DNA of 64,000 bases from Sellimonas caecigallum (GTDB taxonomy: Bacteria; Bacillota; Clostridia; Lachnospirales; Lachnospiraceae): the NCBI RefSeq assembly GCF_045038405.1, contig NZ_CP173660.1:1674001-1738000 (forward strand), in the 5' to 3' direction. Below, piece by piece: positions 1-7,503 of this stretch; position 1 is the stretch's first letter, and every line of letters starts with the position of its first letter. Position numbers and translations under genes: made by a program. Under the pieces are notes generated by a model. It worked only from the letters and a program-made list of their open reading frames with translations. It ran no database searches and was not told where the DNA came from.

Positions 1-68
1 AGACAAAGAAAGCAATCGTTGCACTTACAGAAGAAAGCGCAGAAATTGAAATTTTCCAGGGACTCTAA
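1..68 (+). CDS. rplW: Ribosomal protein L23, C-terminal end (partial)
   Basis: The first bases encode the last 21 codons of a protein ending in IEIFQGL, read in the frame that starts at base 3 and stops at the TAA at 66-68. This matches the usual C-terminus of Firmicutes L23, which sits at the peptide exit tunnel of the 50S subunit. Its position directly before rplB is the standard S10-operon order (rplW-rplB-rpsS). The gene begins outside the window. Confidence 0.85.
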   Translation, partial: TKKAIVALTEESAEIEIFQGL

Positions 69-135
69 GATTTAGAGAAGATAAACGGTGCAAATCCGTG
101 AAACGAATAATTAGAAGACGAAAGGAGAAACAGTA

Positions 136-978
136 ATGGGAATTAAAACATACAGCCCATATACACCTTCCAGAAGACAGATGACAGGTTCTGATTTTGC
201 TGAAATCACAAAGACAGTACCGGAAAAGTCACTGTTAGTATCAAAGAAAAGTGTTGCTGGACGTAACAGCCAGGGTAAAATCACAGTAAGACACCGCGGT
301 GGCGGAGTAAAAAGAAAATACAGAGTTATCGACTTTAAGAGAAATAAAGACGGAATTCCGGCAAAAGTTATCGGTATCGAGTACGATCCGAACAGAACAG
401 CAAACATCGCTCTGATCTGCTACGCAGACGGCGAGAAAGCTTACATCCTTGCACCGGCAGGATTAAAAGACGGAATGACAGTAATGAACGGACCGGAAGC
501 AGAAGTAAGAGTAGGAAACTGCCTGCCGCTTTCTGAAATCCCGGTTGGTACACAGATCCACAATATTGAACTGTATCCGGGAAAAGGCGGACAGCTTGTA
601 CGTTCAGCCGGAAACAGCGCTCAGTTAATGGCTAAAGAAGGAAAATATGCTACACTTCGTCTTCCTTCAGGCGAAATGAGAATGGTTCCGCTTGTATGCC
701 GCGCATCAGTAGGTGTTGTCGGAAACGGAGAACACAACCTGATCAACATCGGTAAAGCAGGACGTAAACGTCATATGGGTATCAGACCTACAGTCCGCGG
801 TTCCGTAATGAACCCGAACGACCATCCGCACGGTGGTGGTGAAGGTAAGACAGGTATCGGCCGTCCAGGTCCGTGTACACCATGGGGCAAACCGGCACTT
901 GGTCTTAAGACAAGAAAGAAAAACAAAGCGTCTAATAAGCTGATCGTAAGAAGACGTGACGGAAAAGGTATCAAATAA
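136..978 (+). CDS. rplB: Ribosomal protein L2
   Basis: The 280-residue protein begins MGIKTYSPYTPSRR and has the usual length for L2. L2 binds 23S rRNA near the peptidyl transferase centre and helps join the subunits. The conserved C-terminal segment NPNDHPHGGGEGKTGIGRPG, which contains the His needed for peptidyl transferase function in the family, is present around residues 220-240. An AAGGAG site lies just upstream. The gene follows rplW and precedes rpsS in the S10 operon. Confidence 0.98.
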   Translation: MGIKTYSPYTPSRRQMTGSDFAEITKTVPEKSLLVSKKSVAGRNSQGKITVRHRGGGVKRKYRVIDFKRNKDGIPAKVIGIEYDPNRTANIALICYADGEKAYILAPAGLKDGMTVMNGPEAEVRVGNCLPLSEIPVGTQIHNIELYPGKGGQLVRSAGNSAQLMAKEGKYATLRLPSGEMRMVPLVCRASVGVVGNGEHNLINIGKAGRKRHMGIRPTVRGSVMNPNDHPHGGGEGKTGIGRPGPCTPWGKPALGLKTRKKNKASNKLIVRRRDGKGIK

Positions 979-1003
979 ACAGTTTTGAAGGAGGTTAGAC
1001 CTA

Positions 1004-1285
1004 ATGGCTCGTTCACTTAAAAAAGGACCATTCGCAGATGCGAGTTTACTGAAAAAGGTAGAAGCTATGAACGAAACAGGAGACAAGTCTGTAATTAAGA
1101 CTTGGTCCCGCCGTTCTACAATTTTCCCGATGATGATCGGTCATACAATTGCAGTTCATGACGGAAGAAAACATGTTCCGGTATATGTTACAGAAGATAT
1201 GGTTGGACATAAACTCGGAGAGTTTGTTGCAACAAGAACATACAGAGGACATGGAAAAGACGAAAAGAAATCCAGAGTAAGATAA
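1004..1285 (+). CDS. rpsS: Ribosomal protein S19
   Basis: The 93-residue protein starts MARSLKKGPFADASLL and contains the family core TWSRRSTIFPMMIGHTIAVH. S19 sits in the head of the 30S subunit with S13 and contacts A-site tRNA. Length equals the family norm. A GAAGGAGG site precedes the ATG by a normal distance, and the gene follows rplB by 25 bp. Confidence 0.98.
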   Translation: MARSLKKGPFADASLLKKVEAMNETGDKSVIKTWSRRSTIFPMMIGHTIAVHDGRKHVPVYVTEDMVGHKLGEFVATRTYRGHGKDEKKSRVR

Positions 1286-1315
1286 TAGACGAGTATTCGA
1301 AAGGAGGGTTCATCC

Positions 1316-1702
1316 ATGGCAAAGGGACACAGATCTCAAATTAAGAGAGAAAGAAATGCGAACAAAGACACGAGACCATCTGCTAAATTATCCTATGCAA
1401 GAGTTTCTGTTCAGAAAGCATGCTACGTATTAGATGCCATCAGAGGTAAGGATGTAACAACAGCACTTGGAATCTTAACATACAATCCAAGATATGCTTC
1501 CAGCTTAATCAAGAAATTATTAGAGTCAGCAATTGCAAACGCTGAAAACAATAACGGTATGTCACCTGAAAACCTTTACATTGCAGAATGCTATGCAAAC
1601 AAAGGACCTACAATGAAACGAATCAGACCAAGAGCACAGGGAAGAGCTTACAGAATCGAAAAGAGAATGAGCCATATCACAGTTGTGCTTGATGAAAGAT
1701 AA
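1316..1702 (+). CDS. rplV: Ribosomal protein L22
   Basis: The 128-residue protein has the L22 fold signature: an N-terminal segment with AKLSYARVSVQKACYVLDAI and the C-terminal hairpin region KGPTMKRIRPRAQGRAYRI (about residues 90-115), which reaches into the exit tunnel. An AAAGGAGGG site lies before the ATG. The spacing to rpsC is only 11 bp, as expected in the S10 operon. Confidence 0.97.
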   Translation: MAKGHRSQIKRERNANKDTRPSAKLSYARVSVQKACYVLDAIRGKDVTTALGILTYNPRYASSLIKKLLESAIANAENNNGMSPENLYIAECYANKGPTMKRIRPRAQGRAYRIEKRMSHITVVLDER

Positions 1703-1713
1703 GGAGGGTAATC

Positions 1714-2370
1714 ATGGGACAGAAAGTAAATCCACATGGCTTGAGAGTCGGCGTGATTAAAGACTGGGATTCCAGATGGTATGCTGAAAAAGATTTCGGC
1801 GACAATCTGGTAGAAGACCACAAGATCAGAAAATTTCTTAAAAATAAATTATACAGTGCCGGAATCGCAAAAGTTGAGATCGAAAGAGCATCTGATCGTG
1901 TAAAGATCATCGTTTACACAGCAAAACCGGGTGTTGTTATCGGTAAAGGCGGATCTGAGATCGAGAAGGTTAAAGCAGAACTTCAGAAGATGACAGACAA
2001 GAAAGTGATCGTGGACATCAAAGAAGTAAAGAGACCAGACAAAGATGCTCAGCTCGTTGCAGAAAACATTGCACTTCAGCTTGAAAATCGTATTTCTTTC
2101 AGACGTGCTATGAAATCCTGCATGAGCAGAACAATGAAAGCCGGAGCTCTCGGTGTGAAAACATCTGTATCCGGACGTCTTGGCGGAGCTGATATGGCTC
2201 GTACAGAGTTCTACAGCGAAGGAACAATTCCGCTTCAGACACTGCGCGCAGACATTGACTATGGATTCGCTGAAGCAGACACAACTTACGGAAAAGTAGG
2301 TGTTAAGGTCTGGGTATACAAAGGCGAAGTTCTTCCAACAAAGGCTAATCAGGAAGGGAGCGATAAATAA
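1714..2370 (+). CDS. rpsC: Ribosomal protein S3
   Basis: The 218-residue protein begins MGQKVNPHGLRVGVIKDWDS, the normal S3 N-terminus. A KH domain with the VVIGKGGSEIEK loop lies near residues 70-85. The C-terminal domain carries the usual SGRLGGADMARTE stretch. S3 forms the mRNA entry channel of the 30S subunit. The stop codon TAA overlaps an ATG of the next frame by one base, so rplP is probably translationally coupled. Confidence 0.98.
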   Translation: MGQKVNPHGLRVGVIKDWDSRWYAEKDFGDNLVEDHKIRKFLKNKLYSAGIAKVEIERASDRVKIIVYTAKPGVVIGKGGSEIEKVKAELQKMTDKKVIVDIKEVKRPDKDAQLVAENIALQLENRISFRRAMKSCMSRTMKAGALGVKTSVSGRLGGADMARTEFYSEGTIPLQTLRADIDYGFAEADTTYGKVGVKVWVYKGEVLPTKANQEGSDK

Positions 2371-2375
2371 TGTTA

Positions 2376-2807
2376 ATGCCAAAAAGAGTAAAACGTCGTA
2401 AACAGTTCCGTGGCTCCATGAGAGGAAAGGCTTTACGCGGAAATAAGATCACTAACGGTGAATTTGGTCTTGTAGCAACGGAACCGTGCTGGATCCGTTC
2501 CAACCAGATTGAAGCTGCCCGTATTGCGATGACACGTTACATCAAACGTGGTGGTAAAGTTTGGATCAAGATCTTCCCAGATAAACCAGTAACTACAAAA
2601 CCAGCTGAAACGCGTATGGGTTCCGGTAAAGGTACTCTTGAATACTGGGTAGCAGTTGTAAAACCAGGACGTGTTATGTTCGAACTTGCGGGAGTTCCGG
2701 AAGAAGTTGCACGTGAAGCGCTGCGTCTTGCAATGCACAAATTACCTTGTAAATGTAAAATCGTTTCTCGCGCAGATTTAGAAGGCGGTGATAACAGTGA
2801 AAATTAA
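2376..2807 (+). CDS. rplP: Ribosomal protein L16
   Basis: I chose the ATG at 2376 (MPKRVKRRKQFRG), the canonical L16 start. An in-frame ATG at 2370 would add Met-Leu, and both could be served by the AGGAAGGGAG site at 2351-2360. The 143-residue protein has the family core GLVATEPCWIRSNQIEAARI and KPAETRMGSGKG. L16 helps to organise the A-site region of the 50S subunit. Its 3' end overlaps the start of rpmC. Confidence 0.96.
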   Translation: MPKRVKRRKQFRGSMRGKALRGNKITNGEFGLVATEPCWIRSNQIEAARIAMTRYIKRGGKVWIKIFPDKPVTTKPAETRMGSGKGTLEYWVAVVKPGRVMFELAGVPEEVAREALRLAMHKLPCKCKIVSRADLEGGDNSEN

Positions 2808-3003
2808 TGCATTTGTAGAAGATTTAAGAACAAAATCAGTTGCAGAGTTAAATGAAGAATTAGTAGCTGCTAAAAAGGAGCTCTTTAACCTGAGATTCCA
2901 GAACGCAACGAATCAGCTTGACAATACAAGCAGAATCAAAGAAGTAAGAAAAAATATTGCCAGAATCCAGACAGTGATCACAGAAATGGCTAAGGCTCAG
3001 TAA
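2797..3003 (+). CDS. rpmC: Ribosomal protein L29
   Basis: The protein MKINAFVEDLRTKSVAELNE is the usual start of L29 in this family, so I chose the GTG at 2797 rather than the in-frame GTG at 2788. It gives 68 residues, two helices with NLRFQNATNQLDNTSRIKEV. L29 binds near the exit tunnel. The start lies inside the end of rplP (11-bp overlap), so translation is probably coupled. The AAGG at 2782-2785 would be the ribosome binding site. Confidence 0.93.
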   Translation: MKINAFVEDLRTKSVAELNEELVAAKKELFNLRFQNATNQLDNTSRIKEVRKNIARIQTVITEMAKAQ

Positions 3004-3017
3004 GGAGGGAATAGATC

Positions 3018-3272
3018 GTGGAAAGAAACCTGAGAAAAACAAGAGTTGGTAAGGTTGTCAGCAACAAAATGGACAAAACAATCGTCGTTGCAGTTGAAGA
3101 CCATGTGAAACACCCGCTTTACAACAAGATCGTGAAGAGAACTTACAAACTGAAAGCACATGACGAAAACAACGAATGCAACATTGGAGATAAAGTAAAA
3201 GTTATGGAAACAAGACCGCTGTCCAAGGACAAGAGATGGAGACTTGTGGAAGTAATGGAGAAAGTGAGATAA
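3018..3272 (+). CDS. rpsQ: Ribosomal protein S17
   Basis: An 84-residue OB-fold protein beginning MERNLRKTRVGKVVSNKMDK, encoded from a GTG start that follows an AAGGAGGG site at the stop of rpmC. It contains the S17 signature GDKVKVMETRPLSKDKRWRL. S17 binds 16S rRNA early in 30S assembly. Length and position are normal. Confidence 0.97.
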   Translation: MERNLRKTRVGKVVSNKMDKTIVVAVEDHVKHPLYNKIVKRTYKLKAHDENNECNIGDKVKVMETRPLSKDKRWRLVEVMEKVR

Positions 3273-3308
3273 TTTCACTAGGAAGCAGAATATAAGGAGG
3301 TTACCTGC

Positions 3309-3677
3309 ATGATTCAGCAAGAAAGCAGATTAAAAGTGGCAGATAACACAGGTGCTAAAGAATTACTTTGTATCCGTGTTATGGGCGGTTCTACAAGAAG
3401 ATATGCGAATATCGGCGACATCATCGTTGCGTCTGTCAAAGATGCAACACCAGGCGGCGTTGTTAAAAAAGGCGATGTTGTAAAGGCCGTAGTTGTTCGT
3501 ACTGTAAGAGGCGCACGTCGTAAAGATGGTTCTTACATCAAATTCGATGAAAATGCTGCTGTTATTATAAAAGAAGACAAGAACCCAAGAGGAACTCGTA
3601 TTTTTGGACCAGTAGCAAGAGAGCTTCGTGAGAAACAGTTCATGAAAATCGTATCTCTGGCTCCGGAAGTATTATAA
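3309..3677 (+). CDS. rplN: Ribosomal protein L14
   Basis: A 122-residue protein starting MIQQESRLKVADNTGAKELL, typical of L14, with the core GGVVKKGDVVKAVVVRTV and C-terminal GTRIFGPVARELRE. It forms the inter-subunit bridge with 16S helix 14. A TAAGGAGG site lies before the ATG. It opens the spc part of the cluster, with rplX and rplE following. Confidence 0.98.
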   Translation: MIQQESRLKVADNTGAKELLCIRVMGGSTRRYANIGDIIVASVKDATPGGVVKKGDVVKAVVVRTVRGARRKDGSYIKFDENAAVIIKEDKNPRGTRIFGPVARELREKQFMKIVSLAPEVL

Positions 3678-3691
3678 GGAGGTACCTGAGA

Positions 3692-4003
3692 ATGTCAACG
3701 ATGAAAATTAAAAAGGGCGACACAGTCAAAGTCATCGCCGGAAAAGATAAAGACAAAGAAGGCAAAGTAATTGCTGTTAACAAAAAGGACGGAAAAGTTC
3801 TGGTTGAAGGTGTCAACATGCTGACAAAGCACACAAAACCAAGTGCTGCTAATCAGAATGGCGGTATCGTACACCAGGAAGGACCTATTGATGCATCTAA
3901 CGTAATGTACGTTCATAAAGGAAAAGCTACAAGAGTAGGTTTCAAGATGGACGGAGACAAAAAAGTTCGTTTTGCAAAATCAACAGGCGAAGTTATTGAT
4001 TAA
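3692..4003 (+). CDS. rplX: Ribosomal protein L24
   Basis: A 103-residue protein with an N-terminal KOW motif (KKGDTVKVIAGKDKDKEGKV, about residues 6-26), as in all L24 proteins, followed by EGVNMLTKHTKPS. L24 initiates 50S assembly near the exit tunnel. The AAGGAGG site at the stop codon of rplN serves this gene. Only 14 bp separate it from rplN. Confidence 0.97.
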   Translation: MSTMKIKKGDTVKVIAGKDKDKEGKVIAVNKKDGKVLVEGVNMLTKHTKPSAANQNGGIVHQEGPIDASNVMYVHKGKATRVGFKMDGDKKVRFAKSTGEVID

Positions 4004-4026
4004 TTCGGGAAAGGAGGTCCATCGCT

Positions 4027-4566
4027 TTGAGTAGATTAAAAGAACAGTACCAGAATGAAATCGTAGACGCTCTGGTAAAGAAATTTGGATATAAAAACAT
4101 TATGGAAGTGCCGAAGCTTGACAAAGTTGTTCTCAACATGGGTGTAGGCGAAGCAAAAGACAATGCAAAGCTTCTTGAAGCTGCTATTGCTGATATGGAA
4201 AAGATCACAGGACAGAAAGCAGTTGTGACAAGAGCTAAAAATTCTGTAGCGAACTTCAAGATCAGAGAAGGTATGCCGATCGGATGTAAAGTTACATTAA
4301 GAGGAGAAAAAATGTACGAGTTCGTTGATCGTCTGATCAACCTTGCACTTCCTCGTGTACGTGACTTCAGAGGGGTAAACCCGAACGCATTTGACGGAAG
4401 AGGTAACTACGCTCTTGGAATCAAAGAACAGTTGATTTTCCCTGAAATCGAATATGACAAAGTTGACAAAGTTCGCGGTATGGACGTAATCTTCGTTACA
4501 ACAGCTAAGACAGACGAAGAAGCTCGTGAATTACTGAAACAGTTCAACATGCCATTCGCAAAGTAG
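4027..4566 (+). CDS. rplE: Ribosomal protein L5
   Basis: The 179-residue protein (SRLKEQYQNEIVDALVKKFG) is full-length L5. It starts with TTG, preceded by AAAGGAGGTCC. The conserved VVLNMGVGEA and FRGVNPNAFDGRGNY segments are present. L5 binds 5S rRNA and contacts the P-site tRNA. The TTG start is a mild departure from the ATG starts around it. Confidence 0.97.
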   Translation: MSRLKEQYQNEIVDALVKKFGYKNIMEVPKLDKVVLNMGVGEAKDNAKLLEAAIADMEKITGQKAVVTRAKNSVANFKIREGMPIGCKVTLRGEKMYEFVDRLINLALPRVRDFRGVNPNAFDGRGNYALGIKEQLIFPEIEYDKVDKVRGMDVIFVTTAKTDEEARELLKQFNMPFAK

Positions 4567-4581
4567 TAAAGGAGGAGAATC

Positions 4582-4767
4582 ATGGCAAAGACATCTATGA
4601 AAATCAAACAGCAGCGCAAACAGAAATTCTCTACAAGAGAATATAACCGCTGCAAAATCTGCGGTCGTCCGCATGCATATTTAAGAAAATATGGTATTTG
4701 CCGTATCTGCTTCCGTGAATTAGCATATAAAGGAGAAATCCCGGGAGTTAAGAAGGCAAGCTGGTAA
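4582..4767 (+). CDS. rpsN: Ribosomal protein S14, zinc-binding type
   Basis: This is the short, 61-residue S14 form (type Z). It carries two CxxC pairs, CKICGRPHAYLRKYGICRIC (about residues 24-43), that bind zinc. The longer zinc-free paralogue used under zinc limitation is not in this window. An AAAGGAGGAG site precedes the ATG. The 146-bp spacer after this gene is unusually long for the cluster and can fold (see the separate entry). Confidence 0.97.
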   Translation: MAKTSMKIKQQRKQKFSTREYNRCKICGRPHAYLRKYGICRICFRELAYKGEIPGVKKASW

Positions 4768-4913
4768 GCCACAAATCGGCTTTGCAGAATCCCTTTACAG
4801 GGATTCGCGAGGCTTGGGGCTGCTCTCCGACAGATGCCGGAGAACTTCCTTGAAAAAGGATATCCGCAGTCAGTAAATTTTAGAATTAGCATTCCACAAG
4901 GAGGAAACTGAAA
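4768..4913 (+). promoter_or_regulatory. Structured spacer between rpsN and rpsH
   Basis: This 146-bp gap can form three short hairpins in a row. The stems are GAATCCC/GGGATTC (4787-4793 with 4800-4806), TCTCCG/CGGAGA (4824-4829 with 4838-4843) and TCCTT/AAGGA closing a GAAA tetraloop (4847-4860). None is followed by a T tract, so it does not look like a terminator. It may be a processing or autoregulatory site, for instance for S8. That role is inference. Confidence 0.4.
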
Positions 4914-5315
4914 ATGACTATGAGTGATCCAATCGCAGATATGCTTACAAGAATCCGTAATGCAAATACTGCAAAACATGATACAGTAGACGTGCCGGCT
5001 TCCAAGATGAAAGTCGCAATCGCAGACATCCTTGCAGATGAAGGATATATTGAAAAATACGATCTCGTTGAAGACGGAAACTTCAAGACGATCAGAATTA
5101 CATTAAAATACGGCGCAGATAAGAACGAAAAGGTTATCACAGGATTAAAGAGAATTTCCAAACCGGGTCTGCGTGTGTACGCTGGAAAAGAAGATCTTCC
5201 GAGAGTACTTGGAGGACTTGGAACAGCAGTTATCTCTACCAACCATGGTGTTGTAACAGATAAAAAAGCAAGAGAACTCGGTGTCGGCGGAGAAGTACTC
5301 TGCTTCATTTGGTAG
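4914..5315 (+). CDS. rpsH: Ribosomal protein S8
   Basis: The 133-residue protein starts MTMSDPIADMLTRIRNAN and ends with the S8 signature VVTDKKARELGVGGEVLCFIW. An ATG at 4920 (MSDP) is an alternative start two codons in. The AAGGAGG at 4899-4905 fits both. S8 is a primary 16S binder in the platform and the classical spc-operon regulator in E. coli; whether it regulates here is unknown. Confidence 0.97.
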   Translation: MTMSDPIADMLTRIRNANTAKHDTVDVPASKMKVAIADILADEGYIEKYDLVEDGNFKTIRITLKYGADKNEKVITGLKRISKPGLRVYAGKEDLPRVLGGLGTAVISTNHGVVTDKKARELGVGGEVLCFIW

Positions 5316-5335
5316 GCCGAAAGCAACTGAAAACA

Positions 5336-5353
5336 GAGCGGCAAAGACCGCTC
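5336..5353 (+). other. Hairpin between rpsH and rplF
   Basis: GAGCGG (5336-5341) and CCGCTC (5348-5353) form a perfect 6-bp stem with a 6-base loop CAAAGA, in the 67-bp gap before rplF. No T tract follows. It may mark an RNA processing site or stabilise the mRNA; no function can be assigned. Confidence 0.35.
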
Positions 5354-5382
5354 CGAAAATTTAAGTTTAGGAGGTATACGTT

Positions 5383-5925
5383 ATGTCACGTATCGGAAGA
5401 CTTCCGGTTGCAATTCCGGAAGGAGTAACTGTTGAAATCGCAGAAAACAACAAAGTGACTGTAACAGGTCCGAAGGGAACTCTCGTGAGAGAACTTCCTG
5501 TAGAAATGGAAATCAAAAAAGAAGACAATACAATCGTGGTAACAAGACCGAACGATTTGAAAAAGATGAAATCTTTACATGGTCTTACAAGAACACTGAT
5601 TTACAACATGGTGATCGGTGTTACAGAAGGATATCAGAAGGTTCTTGAAGTAAACGGTGTAGGTTACAGAGCTGCAAAAGCTGGAAAGAAACTTACATTA
5701 AACCTTGGATATTCTCATCCGGTAGAAATGGAAGATCCGGAAGGCATCGAGACAGTTCTGGAAGGACAGAACAAAATCATTGTTAAAGGTATCAGTAAAG
5801 AAAAAGTTGGCCAATACGCAGCTGAAATCAGAGATAAGAGAAGACCGGAACCGTACAAGGGCAAAGGTATCAAGTATGCTGATGAAGTAATCAGACGTAA
5901 AGTTGGTAAAACTGGTAAGAAATAA
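5383..5925 (+). CDS. rplF: Ribosomal protein L6
   Basis: A 180-residue protein with the duplicated L6 fold and the C-terminal signature RRPEPYKGKGIKYADEVIRR (about residues 150-170). It begins MSRIGRLPVAIPEGVTVEI. L6 sits near the factor-binding site of the 50S subunit. A TTTAGGAGGT site precedes the ATG. Confidence 0.98.
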   Translation: MSRIGRLPVAIPEGVTVEIAENNKVTVTGPKGTLVRELPVEMEIKKEDNTIVVTRPNDLKKMKSLHGLTRTLIYNMVIGVTEGYQKVLEVNGVGYRAAKAGKKLTLNLGYSHPVEMEDPEGIETVLEGQNKIIVKGISKEKVGQYAAEIRDKRRPEPYKGKGIKYADEVIRRKVGKTGKK

Positions 5926-5942
5926 GTAAGGAGAGTGTGAAA

Positions 5943-6311
5943 ATGGTTAGCAAAAAATCAAGAAGCGAAGTTCGTTTAAATAAACATAGAAAATTACGCA
6001 ACCGTTTCAGCGGTACTGCTGAGAGACCACGTCTTGCTGTATTCAGAAGCAACAATCATATGTATGCTCAGATCATCGATGATACAGTTGGAAACACTCT
6101 GGTATCAGCTTCCACTCTTCAGAAAGACGTGAAAGCAGAACTGGAAAAGACCAACAATGTTGAAGCAGCAGCATATCTTGGTACGGTAATTGCAAAGAAA
6201 GCCCTGGAAAAAGGTATTACTACAGTTGTCTTTGACAGAGGCGGCTTCATATATCAGGGAAAGATCAAAGCATTAGCTGATGCAGCTAGAGAAGCTGGAC
6301 TGGAATTCTAG
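5943..6311 (+). CDS. rplR: Ribosomal protein L18
   Basis: I chose the ATG at 5943 (MVSKKSRSEVRLNKHRKLRN), nine bases after AAGGAG at 5928-5933. An in-frame GTG at 5937 is too close to that site. The 122-residue product contains the L18 core RLAVFRSNNHMYAQIIDD. L18 carries 5S rRNA into the 50S subunit together with L5. Confidence 0.96.
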   Translation: MVSKKSRSEVRLNKHRKLRNRFSGTAERPRLAVFRSNNHMYAQIIDDTVGNTLVSASTLQKDVKAELEKTNNVEAAAYLGTVIAKKALEKGITTVVFDRGGFIYQGKIKALADAAREAGLEF

Positions 6312-6332
6312 AAGTTGAGGAGGAAAACACAG

Positions 6333-6842
6333 ATGAGACGTAATCATATTGATGCTAGTCAGTTAGAATTGAATGAAAAAGTAGTGTCAATCAAACGTGT
6401 AACCAAAGTTGTTAAAGGTGGCCGTCACTTCAGATTCACAGCTTTAGTAGTTGTTGGCGACGGAAAAGGACACGTTGGAGCAGGACTGGGTAAAGCAGCA
6501 GAAATCCCGGAAGCAATCCGCAAAGGGAAAGAAGATGCAATGAAGAACCTGATCACTGTTGCTCTTAATAACGAAGAAAGCATCACTCACGATATTTATG
6601 GAAAATACGGAAGTGCTACAGTGCTTCTGAAGACAGCACCGGAAGGTACCGGAGTTATCGCCGGAGGTCCGGCGCGTGCCGTAATCGAAATGGCAGGTAT
6701 CAAAAACATCCGTACAAAATCTTTAGGTTCTAACAACAAACAGAACGTTGTTCTCGCTACACTGAATGGTCTTGCAAATGTAAAGACACCGGAAGATGTG
6801 GCAAGACTTCGCGGGAAATCTATCGAAGAGATCGTAGGCTAA
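6333..6842 (+). CDS. rpsE: Ribosomal protein S5
   Basis: I chose the ATG at 6333 (MRRNHIDASQLELNEKVVSI), preceded by GAGGAGG at 6317-6323. An upstream in-frame TTG at 6315 lies in front of the ribosome binding site. The 169-residue protein has the double-stranded RNA-binding domain with RVTKVVKGGRHFRFTALVVV and the C-terminal IKNIRTKSLGSNN. S5 shapes the decoding-site and mRNA entry area. Confidence 0.97.
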   Translation: MRRNHIDASQLELNEKVVSIKRVTKVVKGGRHFRFTALVVVGDGKGHVGAGLGKAAEIPEAIRKGKEDAMKNLITVALNNEESITHDIYGKYGSATVLLKTAPEGTGVIAGGPARAVIEMAGIKNIRTKSLGSNNKQNVVLATLNGLANVKTPEDVARLRGKSIEEIVG

Positions 6843-6856
6843 GGAGGACGGTTCAC

Positions 6857-7039
6857 ATGGCAAATTTGAAAATCACATTAGTGAAATCAACAATCGGTGC
6901 CATTCCGAAGCATAAAAAGACAGTTGAAGCATTAGGACTGAAGAAGATGCACAAAACAGTTGTGCTTCCGGATAATGCAGCGACAAGAGGCATGGTACAG
7001 CAGATTAGACATTTAGTAAAAGTGGAAGAAGAAGCTTAA
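6857..7039 (+). CDS. rpmD: Ribosomal protein L30
   Basis: A 60-residue protein, MANLKITLVKSTIGAIPKHK, of normal L30 length, with the conserved LGLKKMHKTVVLPDNAATRG segment. A TAAGGAGG site starts at the rpsE stop codon. It lies between rpsE and rplO, the standard spc order. Confidence 0.97.
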   Translation: MANLKITLVKSTIGAIPKHKKTVEALGLKKMHKTVVLPDNAATRGMVQQIRHLVKVEEEA

Positions 7040-7062
7040 TTGAAAGATAAGGAGGTGTCATA

Positions 7063-7503
7063 ATGGACTTATCAAATTTAAGACCAGCTGATGGTTCAAA
7101 ACACAGCGATAATTTCAGAAGAGGCCGTGGTCACGGTTCAGGAAATGGTAAGACTGCCGGAAAAGGACACAAAGGTCAGAAAGCTCGTTCCGGAGCACCA
7201 AGACCGGGATTTGAAGGTGGACAGATGCCATTATACAGACGTATTCCGAAGAGAGGTTTCACTTGCAGAAACTCTAAGGAAATCGTAGCTGTTAACTTAA
7301 GTGTATTGGAAGCATTCGAAAATGATGCAGTTGTATCTGTTGCAACATTAATCGAAAACGGAATTATTAAGAATCCGAAAGACGGAGTAAAGATTCTTGG
7401 AAATGGAGAATTAACCAAAAAACTTACAGTTCAGGCTAATGCTTTCAGCGAAAGCGCAAAGGCTAAAATTGAAGCACTTGGTGGAAAAGCAGAGGTGATC
7501 TAA
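7063..7503 (+). CDS. rplO: Ribosomal protein L15
   Basis: A 146-residue protein with the glycine- and arginine-rich N-terminus RRGRGHGSGNGKTAGKGHKG that threads into 23S rRNA, followed by the globular domain with GGQMPLYRRIPKRGF. An AAGGAGGTG site precedes the ATG. Its stop codon directly abuts the secY start, so translation is likely coupled. Confidence 0.98.
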   Translation: MDLSNLRPADGSKHSDNFRRGRGHGSGNGKTAGKGHKGQKARSGAPRPGFEGGQMPLYRRIPKRGFTCRNSKEIVAVNLSVLEAFENDAVVSVATLIENGIIKNPKDGVKILGNGELTKKLTVQANAFSESAKAKIEALGGKAEVI

